NCBI GenBank assembly: GCA_030686995.1
Contig: JARVZY010002401.1
Coordinates: forward strand, 1 to 64,000
Length of the DNA: 64,000 nucleotides
Direction: 5' to 3'
From: Artemisia argyi
Taxonomy: Eukaryota > Streptophyta > Magnoliopsida > Asterales > Asteraceae
The notes beneath the pieces were generated by a model that made no database searches, was not told the origin of the DNA, and worked only from the letters and a program-made list of their open reading frames with translations. Below are positions 11,826-21,371 of this stretch, in pieces (within the stretch, counting starts at the first letter, position 1; every line of letters starts with the position of its first letter). Both the position numbers and the translations under genes were made by a program.

Positions 11826-12616
11826 TGTTGGATGAGATTAACATGTAACCCGATAACCCGACCTGACAACCCGCAACCCGATAGACCCGATTCCTTATAG
11901 GGTCGGGTTGCGGGTTAGTTTACAGTAAAACCTCTATAAATTAATAGCTTTTGGACCAAGATATTTTATTAATTTAGCGAGATATCATTATATTGATAAA
12001 TTAATAATTTATTAATTTAAAGAGGTTTTACATATATCCTTTAAATTTTCAAGTGTAATATACTAGTTACAATGTATATTCGTTAGAAATGAAAAATAAA
12101 TTTGAAAAAGAAGTTCCAATTAAAATGTTATGAATTCATATTCACACTTTTTGAAAATAAAATTAACACTTTTGTTGCAATATGAGAAGACAACACACCA
12201 ACACTTTAGTGCAATAAGGAGATTTTGAAATAAACTCAATATAGATTTGAAGTTCAATTAAACATAATAAATGACAATGAATTCATTTTACTAAATAATC
12301 TTAGGATTTTGAAGTGTATCTCAGTACTATCTCTTACACACATATATACATATATATGGAATTTTTAGTAATTATTAATTTTTAGTTTCGTTGGGACTAA
12401 TATATATACATTGGAGATTCAAAAAAACTATTATCTTATTATTTTATCGATTGTGGTCCAAATTTGTACTGATCCTAAGTTGGGACATGACAAATTATTA
12501 ATTTTATCGAGGTTATCAAGTTATCAAGTATTAATTTATAAAGGTTTTACTGTATATTTTTTCAAAACCTGATAAGCCTCTAACCCTACCCGATAACCCG
12601 TTTGACACCCCTAGTC
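11826..12616. repeat. CCCGA-rich nonautonomous transposon relic
   Basis: Flanking the Emigrant-like MITE are words such as CCCGATAACCCG and GGGTCGGGTTGCGGGTT on the left and ACCCTACCCGATAACCCG ending GACACCCCTAG on the right. These resemble termini of hAT-type nonautonomous elements that I know from plants. No complete inverted termini or duplication could be assigned. Confidence 0.35.
11923..12552. mobile_element. Emigrant-like (pogo-type Tc1/mariner) MITE
   Basis: The 630-bp element starts CAGTAAAACCTCTATAAAT and ends with the inverted counterpart ATTTATAAAGGTTTTACTG. It is flanked by TA on both sides (11921-11922 and 12553-12554), the duplication used by Tc1/mariner elements. This terminus is the one known for Emigrant MITEs and their Lemi1 partner. 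There is no coding capacity. Confidence 0.9.
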
Positions 12617-12787
12617 ACAACATCTACAAGCGACAGCGTCACATTATAGTTGTGACGCCGTCATACTTCCTTTTATGACAGTTTTTCCAGGTGTTGTCAT
12701 TTTCTTCGTTTTCTCGTCCAATTAAGCCCAAAATACATCATTTTCCAGCTTTTGTTTCCTAAGTATCTAAAACTCAAATAGAAATGA
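12617..12787 (-). mobile_element. Left part of an old gypsy LTR relic, split by the copia element
   Basis: Diverged but recognisable match to the minus-oriented LTRs of the gypsy family (TGACGCCGTCA near 12652, then the TTTTCTTC...CCAAAATAC..TTTTCCAGCTTTTG block). It continues after the copia element at 24612. Confidence 0.7.
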
Positions 12788-13262
12788 TGATGGATCTAAA
12801 CACCTTGAACTTGTGTTAGATTGATACTTTGAATTATATCACTAAGTATGCGGAATCTACTTAGTAACACTTAGAAGTTTGATTGTGAGTAAGACAATTG
12901 TATATGAACAATGTATGTAAACAAACTATTAGCTTCAATATTATTAATGATAATAATACGAGTGATCTTGATATCACTAGGGTTACACCTTGAAGCTCTA
13001 GAAAACGTATATCAAACCTTTAACCTAGGATCTCCTTTTATAGCACAAGGAGTCCTCTTCTACAAGATAAGTATAATGCTAATAGAATAAGATATACACA
13101 AGATCTATTCTATATTTATCAAAACACGTTTCCTAACAGTTATCTAATAAGCAATGGTAATATATGTTCTTGCAGTGGTAATAAGTTTCCACTGCAAGTA
13201 CAATCTTCTGCAGTTGTAACATCTTCTCTTAGCCATGGTAACTGTTAGTATAATTCCCAACA
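12788..13262 (-). repeat. 3' LTR of the copia element
   Basis: Runs TGATGG to CCAACA on the plus strand. In element orientation it opens TGTTGGGAAT and has a TATA-like CTATAAAAGG on the complement of about 13033-13043. A perfect 10-bp inverted repeat (13169-13178 and 13189-13198, CTTGCAGTGG and CCACTGCAAG) lies in U3. Confidence 0.95.
13169..13198. repeat. Hairpin of paired CAGTGG motifs in the LTR
   Basis: CTTGCAGTGG, a 10-base spacer, and CCACTGCAAG form a perfect 10-bp stem. The same hairpin is present in the other LTR near 24518-24547. It is built from the family's dispersed CAGTGGWAA motif in inverted orientation. Confidence 0.8.
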
Positions 13263-13272
13263 ATCCTCCCCT
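13263..13272 (-). promoter_or_regulatory. Polypurine tract of the copia element
   Basis: The complement reads AGGGGAGGAT directly next to the 3' LTR, the standard plus-strand primer site. Confidence 0.9.
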
Positions 13273-13351
13273 AACTTATGATTAATAAATAAATCAATAA
13301 GTTTCTTCAAGTATGCAGCAAACATGAGGATATGGAAATTCTTCCAAACAC

Positions 13352-16291
13352 TTATCTTCTTCTTAATAACTCTTTATCAGCTCTCACACTTTGATCATAA
13401 ATCCTTTGTATCAAATCATTTATGACTTCAGTTCTTTCCCAGCATCTAAGCTTTTCTGTCAACATCACTGTCAATACTCCAGCTCTCAATGGATATTCTT
13501 TCTCAGCTAGCATAAAAACATCAACTCCATCTTGAGTAGAAATATGATGCACAGAACTTGAATCATAGAATTTCCACAAAGTTCTTGTTCCATGAGCTTC
13601 AAATCTCCAATATCTATCACTTGGGTCAGGTTCATATAATCTTCTGAAGTGAACCCATAACTCCTTAGCTTTGACATCAACAAGTTCATCCTTCTTAAAC
13701 TGATCTTGAACAATTCTCCACAAAGTATCCAAATCTTCTCTATCACAAGATCTAACAATATCTTCAAAATCTCTGCAAATGCTTGTGACACTTCCAGTTC
13801 TGATGATCTTCCAAGCTACACCAAAACTATCAGAAAAGATTTCCCAACCAACAACTGGATATCTTGCTTGTAGAGGTTCAATATTAAGTACATCAGTGTC
13901 TATGAACACCATGTTTGTAACTTGCTCTTCTGTTAACTTGCTAGGACCCTCTTCTGCTTGAGATGATTTCTGAGTCTTCAACTTCTTTGCTTCTTTTGAT
14001 TCAAGACTCACTCCAGTCCTTTTTGCCTTCAATGTTATTGGTTCTTGATCCATTGGAATGAATTTACTATCTTGTCTTTTGATTCTGTAATAAATTCCTT
14101 CAATCTGATCATGTGACATTCCTTTGAATTGAGCCATCTTCATATTACCAACATGGCAACAAAAAGTTTTCATCTCAGCAATAATCTGTGCCTTTGTAGG
14201 TTTTCTTGACTTCTTTTGGCCTTTTCTAACATCCCCAATGATTTCATCAAGAGCCTGCTGATTCTTCATTTGAATGAAATCTTTAAGTTGAGCAGACTTT
14301 TGGTCTTCATTCAAGGTTGTATTGGCAATCAGTTCAAAGGCCTTCTTCCTGATTATTTGATCATTGTTAATCAAGTAATCAATCTCTTCTTCTGTAGGCA
14401 CATAAGTGAACAATGGAGGTTTCTCATGTATGACAGTTGGTGATACACTTGAAATTGGTTCTGCCATTACTGCTTCAAGTTTATCCAACCTCTTAGCTTC
14501 CATAAAACTAGCAACTTCATATTCTTTAAGCTTTCTCTTTCTTTCATTCTCTTCAGCTTGTTGTTGCATTGCTAATCTTGCATCAAAGTCAATCTGAGCT
14601 TGTTCATACTTAGAAATCCTTCTTGTCTCTTGATCTGAAGCAATTACAATAGCCTTTCCTTTGACTGATCTTATTCTGGCAGCTTCTTCCTCTGCAGTGG
14701 TAATTTCTTGAGTAGCAGTGGTAACTTTTTCTCTTGCAGTGGAAAAAGGTTGATCAGTGGGAACTTGTTCTGCTTCAGTGGAAATTGGTTGAACAGTTCC
14801 AACTAAATCATCAAAGTTAAAACCAGCATCAGCATCCATATCTTCAAAATCCAATTTCCTCCCCTCAATGTCAGCTACATCATCTTTTGCTTGAGCATAA
14901 TCAGAATCAGTGAGCTCAGCAAACTCTTTTTCAAAAATTTTACTCCTCCCCTTAAGCTCTGCATCTATTTTCCTCCCCTGTTTGGAAGAATCTCCCAAAA
15001 CTTTAGTAGAACTTGCAGAAAACTCATCCTGAGGTGAAGATGATGAAGATAACACAACTTTAGATCTTTTCTTCTTGAGATTCTCAACTTCATTCTGCAA
15101 TCTTTGAATCTCAGCCTTCAATTGATTCAGCTCTGTGGCATGTTGTTCTTTGGTCTGTGCCAGGTCTTTCTCCAGAGCTTGAACCTGCTTGACTAATTTG
15201 GTACAAATGTCCATCAATTCAGGTGGTTGCACACTGTCTTCATCACTTCCAACTGTGTAACCTGCTGGGAGAGGTGAATCATGAGGCATTGATTCAGGCT
15301 CTTCCCTAGTTGGACTAGGATTAAGCCTTGAACCACCACTGCTTGTCCCTAAACCAAAAGGTTCAGCAACATGCAATGTTGAGATGAGAGAAGTTGGCTG
15401 TTTAGACCTTCTCTCATAAGTGTGAGTTACAGCAGGGGTATGTTGAATTGGTGGAACAACAATAGTGGGTGTGTTTTGGGATACAATTGGGATTGTTGCA
15501 TCTTCACCCTGTACTTGAGCAATTTTTGCAAGCATTTGAGGAAAAAGTGGATGAACCTCCCCATTCCAAAGATCTGAAGCCTTACACATATTTTGAAAAA
15601 CTTTTGGCTTTAGGCTGGAAGGTTCATAAATTCTATTGTGAGGTCATAGTTGAAACTCATTTAACACTGCTTGCACAAACCTTGGATACATCAAAAATTT
15701 ATATTGACTATTTACATTGCCTTTCATATTATTGAAAATAAACTTTGAAAAATTGAAAGTCCTATCAGTTGCCAAACAAACCAAAGGATAAGCCATGGTT
15801 GATGCAAATTATTCATAAGAAGTTTTCTTAGGACTTAGGCAATGTAAAAGAGTGTGAATAAAAAATCTCCAATGGGGACAAAAACATCCTTTTCTGAAAG
15901 TAACTTTTTGTTCAGATGTATCATACCCCATTAAAGCAATATTAGTGAAAATTTCTGAATTAGGTAATGTGATGATACCATTGAGATCATCCAATTGGAG
16001 AAGTCTCCTCAAGGATGACTCAGTAACATCAATAGTTACCCCATCAACTATGGCTCTTAAAGCATCCACAGATTCATGTGTGTCTCCTTGTTCAAGAGTT
16101 CTGGACTCCACAGTGTTCCAGAACTGTTTGATATGAGAGACATAGATTGTGGGATTAATAGTTAAGGCATACCTTATATGAGTTGTGTTTAGAAAATCCA
16201 CAATCTGATGAAAAACAGGGCCACTCTTCTCGTTTGACTTTTGTAAGTAGGCCACTTGGTTGTGCTCCTCGACAAATTTTAGAATCGCCAT
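13352..16291 (-). pseudogene. aORF of the copia element, about 980 residues, two stops
   Basis: A single frame runs from ATG at 16291-16289 to the stop at 13352, broken only by TAA at 15809-15811 and TGA at 15644-15646. The first 160 residues, with HIRYALTINPTIYV and the WRFFIHTLLHCLS segment, are the conserved N-terminal part of Asteraceae copia aORFs as I remember them. A long coiled coil follows (around 15070-15210, heptads of LVKQVQALEKDL type), then acidic, Ser-rich linkers and a charged C-terminal part. It has no recognisable enzyme motif and unknown function. A TATA-like TATAAATT on the minus strand at 16364-16357 could drive it separately from the LTR. VTTA and ISTE-type peptides at about 14690-14780 are encoded by the family's CAGTGG motif. 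Confidence 0.8.
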
Positions 16292-16356
16292 GATATTTGT
16301 GAAAAAGAGAATAAAAGTGTTAGTAATCAAGATAAAAAGCAAGCCGTATGATAATC

Positions 16357-16364
16357 AATTTATA
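16357..16364 (-). promoter_or_regulatory. Putative TATA box of the aORF
   Basis: The complement reads TATAAATT about 65 bases before the aORF ATG, with a pyrimidine-rich leader between. This suggests an internal promoter facing away from the antisense gene's promoter at 17142. No transcript evidence is available. Confidence 0.4.
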
Positions 16365-16668
16365 CTAATAGGGTTTGAGGAGGTTGCGCAATGTGAATTA
16401 TCTTTGGAAAGAATTATCTTTGGAAAAAGAATAATTATTAATAAGTAAGTAGATAATTCACAAAAGATTTTACCCTATTAATAAGGAAAGACGGTTATTT
16501 ACAACGGCTAGTAAAAAATAGATTACTGACACAACAGTTGTAATGGCTAGTTCATCAGTGGAAAAAGTACTCTTGCAGTGGTAACTAATGAACTAGCAGT
16601 GGTAAAATTTTCACAACATATCAAAGAGCAGTGGTGAATAAAACATGAAATTTGCTACTCTTATCATA

Positions 16669-16890
16669 GTTTTTAGCAAACTACCAGCTATCAACGGATT
16701 TGATATGTCTTTACCATGAGCCGTTTGCTATGGACTAGCCAACTCTTGATCACTTGGATGTATGGTGAGTTGATGACCTAGTTTTTGGTAAACTATCAAC
16801 CATAAACGGATTTGATGAGTCTTTACCAGTAGCCGTTTGCTCTGGACTAGCTGATTCTTATGTGGATTAGACATGGTGAATCAATAACCA
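16669..16890 (+). repeat. Two-copy tandem repeat, about 112 bp, upstream of the antisense gene
   Basis: Units at about 16669-16780 and 16782-16890 share AGTTTTTRGYAAACTA, AACGGATTTGAT, GTCTTTACCA and GCCGTTTGCT..GGACTAGC in the same order, diverged by roughly a fifth. Each unit has an AACGG and an inverted CCGTT. A promoter duplication is plausible; the factors are unknown. Confidence 0.75.
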
Positions 16891-17141
16891 TTTGTTGTGT
16901 GTCTATGATACACACCTTATTGCTCCAATGATTCCAATAATATGGGTTGTATGCTGCAAACCAAAGTAACTTTCAACTTAACCCATAAAGATTAACCCAA
17001 AGTAACTTTTTAACCAAGTTACTATTCACAAAAATATCTTCCAAAAGTCAACCCGATAATAACCAAATTTACTCCTCCGACCTACCAAAACAAGTAGGAG
17101 TAAATATTCTTCATTAATTAGAATTCGACCTTGACTTTTCA

Positions 17142-17149
17142 TATAAAAG
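17142..17149 (+). promoter_or_regulatory. TATA box of the antisense gene
   Basis: TATAAAAG lies 73 bases before the ATG at 17215. About 32 bases on is CTCATCAACAAAC, a typical plant start region, giving a leader of about 40 bases rich in A and C. Confidence 0.65.
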
Positions 17150-17214
17150 GGGGCTCAAAACTTTTATCTCTCATCAACAAACAACTTTAACAACACAAAC
17201 CCTTAATCAACACA

Positions 17215-17673
17215 ATGAGCTGGTTTCCTTTCATTTACATCTCTTCTGATGACTCTTTAGATGAGGAAATCAGTTATTATTCAGACTCTAAAGAACTGTC
17301 AACTGGATGGAGTGGATATTTTCCACCAAGTGCAGCAACTGCTACATCTTCAAGCATGAAGCCCAACAAGAAGATTTCAGCTGATCCTGCTCCATCACTT
17401 GAATTTTATTCAAGCTCTTCATCTGATGATGATAATGATCCAACCTTTGATCTTTCCAAAGAGCTTCCAAAGGCCCTCACCACAGCATTGACAACAGCTA
17501 TAAACAACATGAAGTGGCCAGCTGTTGAAAAGCCTACTCAAGCACCAAAGCCTCCCAAGCAAGTTCTGGGACTTGCTTGTCCAAGGAAACAACTTTCTTT
17601 TGATGACAAGAGAAAGAAGACTTCCAAGGGCAAGCACCAGTATGAAGGAAAAGGAAAGAAACCTATGGAGTAG
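17215..17673 (+). CDS. Antisense accessory protein inside the copia element, 152 aa
   Basis: An intact ORF on the strand opposite to gag, pol and the aORF, lying between the end of pol (17945) and the aORF start (16291). The protein is acidic and Ser-rich at the N terminus (SSDDSLDEE at residues 10-18, a SSSSSDDDND run near 72), has a predicted helix around KALTTALTTAINNMKW, and ends in a basic tail (DDKRKKTSKGK) that could be a nuclear signal. I do not recognise it. Support for a real gene: TATA box at 17142, short A/C-rich leader, good codon composition, AATAAA at 17766, and no stop although all sense ORFs of this copy are broken. Additional sense or antisense ORFs are known in some plant LTR elements. 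The function of this one is open. Confidence 0.7.
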   Translation: MSWFPFIYISSDDSLDEEISYYSDSKELSTGWSGYFPPSAATATSSSMKPNKKISADPAPSLEFYSSSSSDDDNDPTFDLSKELPKALTTALTTAINNMKWPAVEKPTQAPKPPKQVLGLACPRKQLSFDDKRKKTSKGKHQYEGKGKKPME

Positions 17674-17765
17674 GTGTTAGGTTGTAGGTTCATGTCATGG
17701 GTGATGATTTGATGTTATGGTGACTATGTTTTTCTTGATGGTTGTAATGTACTCTTCTTATGATC

Positions 17766-17771
17766 AATAAA
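17766..17771 (+). terminator. Polyadenylation signal of the antisense gene
   Basis: AATAAA follows the stop by about 95 bases, after a T/G-rich stretch (TTGTAATG), the usual order of a plant 3' end. Confidence 0.55.
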
Positions 17772-17944
17772 AGTACCACTTTCTTCTTGATTTTATCACC
17801 AAACTTTCCACTGTTGTATGTTTATTTCCACTATGCTTTTGATAACTCTGCATACAAATTAGTAGAAAACCATACATACAATACAAACAATGTTAGTACG
17901 TAAAAACTATCCTGCAACACTGAAAAGTATTAGACATCAAAGAT

Positions 17945-20900
17945 TTATGGATTAAGCATTCCAATACCTGTTACCAAGTATTGAAATCTACCCACATCAA
18001 GCCCTTTTGTTAATAAATCAGCATAATTGTCATCAGTATGAATTTTGACAACATTAATAAGTTTTTCTCAAAACAGTCTCTAATAAAATGATGTCTAATT
18101 TCAATATGTTTAGTTTTAGTGTGTTGCACAGGATTTTTAATAATGCATATGGTACTACTATTGTCTATATAGATAATGGTGTTCATGAAATTGTACCCAT
18201 AATCCAATAATTGATTCTGAAGCCAAAGGATCTGAGCACAACAACTAGGAGTTGCAACATATTCTGCTTCAGTGGTTGAAGTAGCAACCATAGTTTGCTT
18301 CTTGCACTGCCATGACACCAATCTACATCTAAGAAATTGACATCCTCCAGTAGTTGATCTTCTATCCAAACTTGCACCAGCATAGTCACTATCTGAGTAT
18401 GTGATCAATTTCATTGGAGAGTCTCTTGGATACCATAATCCTAGATTAGGATAAGTCTTCAAGTACCTAAAAATCTTTTCCACTACTGTCATATGTGATG
18501 TCTTTGGAGTCACTTGAAATCTTGCACAAGCACATACAGCAAACATAATGTCTGGCCTTGATGAAGTAAGATACATCAAAGAACCAATCATAGATCTGTA
18601 AGTGTGAACATCAACATTAGCACCACTAGCATTCTTCAACAATAGGTGAGTGGTCTTATCAGCAGGGGTATTTGAGGATTTTGCATCAGTAAACTTGAAC
18701 TTCTTAATAATCTCAGCCACATATTTGTCTTGACTGATAAATATGCCTTCCTTACTCTGTTGTACTTGCAACCCCAAAAAGAATGTAAGTTCTCCTATAG
18801 AACTCATTTGAAATTCATCTTTCATCAGCTTCTCAAACTCTTTGCACATCTCTTGTTTAGTAGACCCAAAGATAATATCATCAACATATACTTGAACAAG
18901 TAGAATATCACCTTTGTCTTTCTTGATGAACAAAGTTTGATCAATCTTGCCTCTATGAAACCCATTATTCAACAAATAATTGGCTAAGGTTTCATACCAC
19001 TTCCTTGGAGCCTGATGTAAGCCATAAAGAGCCTTAACCACTTTATATACTTTATTTGGGTGTTGAGGATCTTCAAAGCCTGGAGGTTGAGACACATATA
19101 CCTCCTCATCAATAGTACCATACAGAAAGGCACTCTTAACATCTATTTGATAGACTGTAAAGCCCATAAATTACGCATAGGCTAAAAACAATCTAATAGC
19201 CTCAATCCTTGCAACAGGAGCAAACACTTCTTCATAATCAATACCCTCCTCTTGAGTGTATCCTTGAGCAACCAATCTAGCTTTGTTCCTTATTACAATA
19301 CCTCTTTCATCTTTCTTGTTTCTGAAAACCCATTTAGTACCAATGACCTTCATACCATCAGGCAAGTCACAAAGAACCCAAACCTTTTGAAGTCTAAACT
19401 GCAGCAACTTTTCTTGCATAGCTTCAACCCAGCTAGATTCTCCTAGAGCCATATATACATTCTTAGGCTCCACCTGTGAGAGAAAACAGAAAAACAAACA
19501 CTCATTCTTCTTACTATGTTTCTTGGACTCATAAACTTCACTGATGAACCCATGAATATCATCTTTCTTTGTCTGTCTTCTAGTCTTCACACCTGATTGA
19601 AGTTCACCAATAACATTATCAAGTGGATGCACTTTGTGAATTGAAGACTGTGATATGTTAGGAATATCATATGTTGTAGGCATGTTGGAGATCTCTACAT
19701 CATCACTTGGTGATTCCTGAGAAGTATGTTCCACATTTGGGCTAATAGTGGAAACTTCTGGTGTAGCAGTGGAAATGGAGTTACCACTGCTAGTAGGAAT
19801 ATCTTTATTAACATCAAAATTCACACCATCTGTATCACTTGTCTTTTCAGAATTATCAACAAAGTCCCAAAGTGGCATAACAATTTGATCTTCATCATCT
19901 TTACAAGCTTCATCTTCATCAATGAATTCTTCTGAATCTTCAAGATCTTTGTCTCCAGTGCTTGAAGTGAGAGGAACATAATTCATTGTATTTGATAATG
20001 TTTCAAGATCAAATAGCCAATCTGGTCCTGAACCTGCCATGTTTGCTTTATTTTCAAGAAACTGAACATGCAAGTTCTCTTCAATCTTCTTTGTTCTTAA
20101 GTTATATACTCTAAAAGCCTTGCTAACCATAGAGTATCCAACAAATAAGCCTTCATCAGACTTTTCTTCAAATTTACCAAGATGATCAATGGTATTGAGA
20201 ATAGTAACATGACACCCAAATGGCCTCATAAACTCCAAAGTAGGAGGTCTTCCTTTGAATAACTCATAAGGTGTCTTGTTCTTTGTTTTGACCACTAAAA
20301 CCCTATTCTGAATGTAACAAGCAGTGTTAACTGCTTCAGCCCAAAAGGTTACTGGAAGCTTGGAATCAGCTAACATGGTTCTAGCAGCCTCAATTAGTGT
20401 TCTGTTTCTTCTTTCTGCAACTCCATTTTGTTGAGGAGTTCTTGCAACACTAAATTCTCTTTTAATACCTTTGTCTCTGCAGAAATCATCCATAACTTTA
20501 TTCTTGAACTCTGTCCCATTGTCACACCTGATGATCTTGATCTTCTTTTCATATTGATTTTCAACTTCAGTGATGAATGTCTTAAGGATGCCAGTGGTTT
20601 CATCCTTGGTTCTTAAAAAGAAAACCCATGTGAATCTACTAAAATCATCAGTCACAACAAGACAATACTTCTTCAAATTGATGCTGCTCACAGAAGTAGG
20701 ACCAAACACGTCCATATGCAGCATAAAGAGTGGATGATCAATAGAATTGAATGCTTTGGTCTTGCATGAAGCTCTGTGTTGCTTTCCTTTGAGTCAGGCA
20801 ACACAAGTTTGGTCATTTTCAAATCTTTTCTCTGGTAGACCTCTGACAAGTCCATCTTTCACAATCTTGTTGATGGTCTTGAAGTTAACATGACCCAATC

Positions 20901-21351
20901 TTCTATGCCAAAGCATTGATTCATCCAAAGTGGCTTTAGCAAGCAAGCAAGTAACATCATTATTAGCCACTATGTTCTTCCTGTCAATGCTATATAGATT
21001 TCCTTTTCTAGGGATTTTAAGCAAAATATCACTTTCATCGGGGAGCTTATAATCCTTAGATAAGATATAACACTCATCCTCTGTGAAAAGAACTCTATGC
21101 TTCTTGTCACACATCTGTGACACACTGAAAAGGTTGTACTTGAGTTCTTTCACATACTGCACATCTTCAAAATCAACGTTTCCAGCCTTGATTGTTCCTT
21201 TGCCAGAAACTTTGCCACCAATTCCTCCTCCAAAGCTGACAAATTGTCCATCATAAGGTTAAAAGTATGAAAGATAGGACTTATTGCCAGTCATGTGCCT
21301 GGAACATCCACTGTCTGAGTATCCTTGATCATTTGTAGTCTTTGAATGTTC
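17945..21351 (-). pseudogene. pol: copia pol: protease, integrase, reverse transcriptase, RNase H
   Basis: Read on the minus strand: protease active site DSGC at 21315-21304; GAG-pre-integrase with a zinc-binding HRRLGH region near 20900; integrase DD35E core (D in HMDVFGP near 20715, D in RCDNGTEF near 20520, E in [10 protein letters not shown] near 20415); reverse transcriptase with YVDD at about 18889-18866; RNase H with DSDYAG near 18385 and TEAEYVA near 18265. The order protease-integrase-RT-RNase H defines Ty1/copia. Lesions: TAA at 21259-21261, TGA at 20794-20796, TAA at 19171-19173 and a one-base loss in an A-run near 18062-18066. The last 40 codons, up to the stop at 17945, stay recognisable. 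Each lesion is a single-base event, in line with a young but inactive copy. Confidence 0.93.
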
Positions 21352-21371
21352 CTGCACACAAAATAAAGGAA

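Larger units (their letters stand above)
16292..17141. other. Intergenic region between divergent aORF and antisense gene
   Basis: Noncoding. It contains four CAGTGG-type motifs (about 16553-16640) and a two-copy direct repeat (16669-16890). Lying between two ATGs that point outward, it may act as a shared promoter. Confidence 0.55.

Noticed and set aside
19252..20616. Several short plus-strand frames
   Set aside because: Antisense shadows of integrase and reverse transcriptase, unlike the ORF at 17215, which lies outside pol and has promoter and polyadenylation signals.
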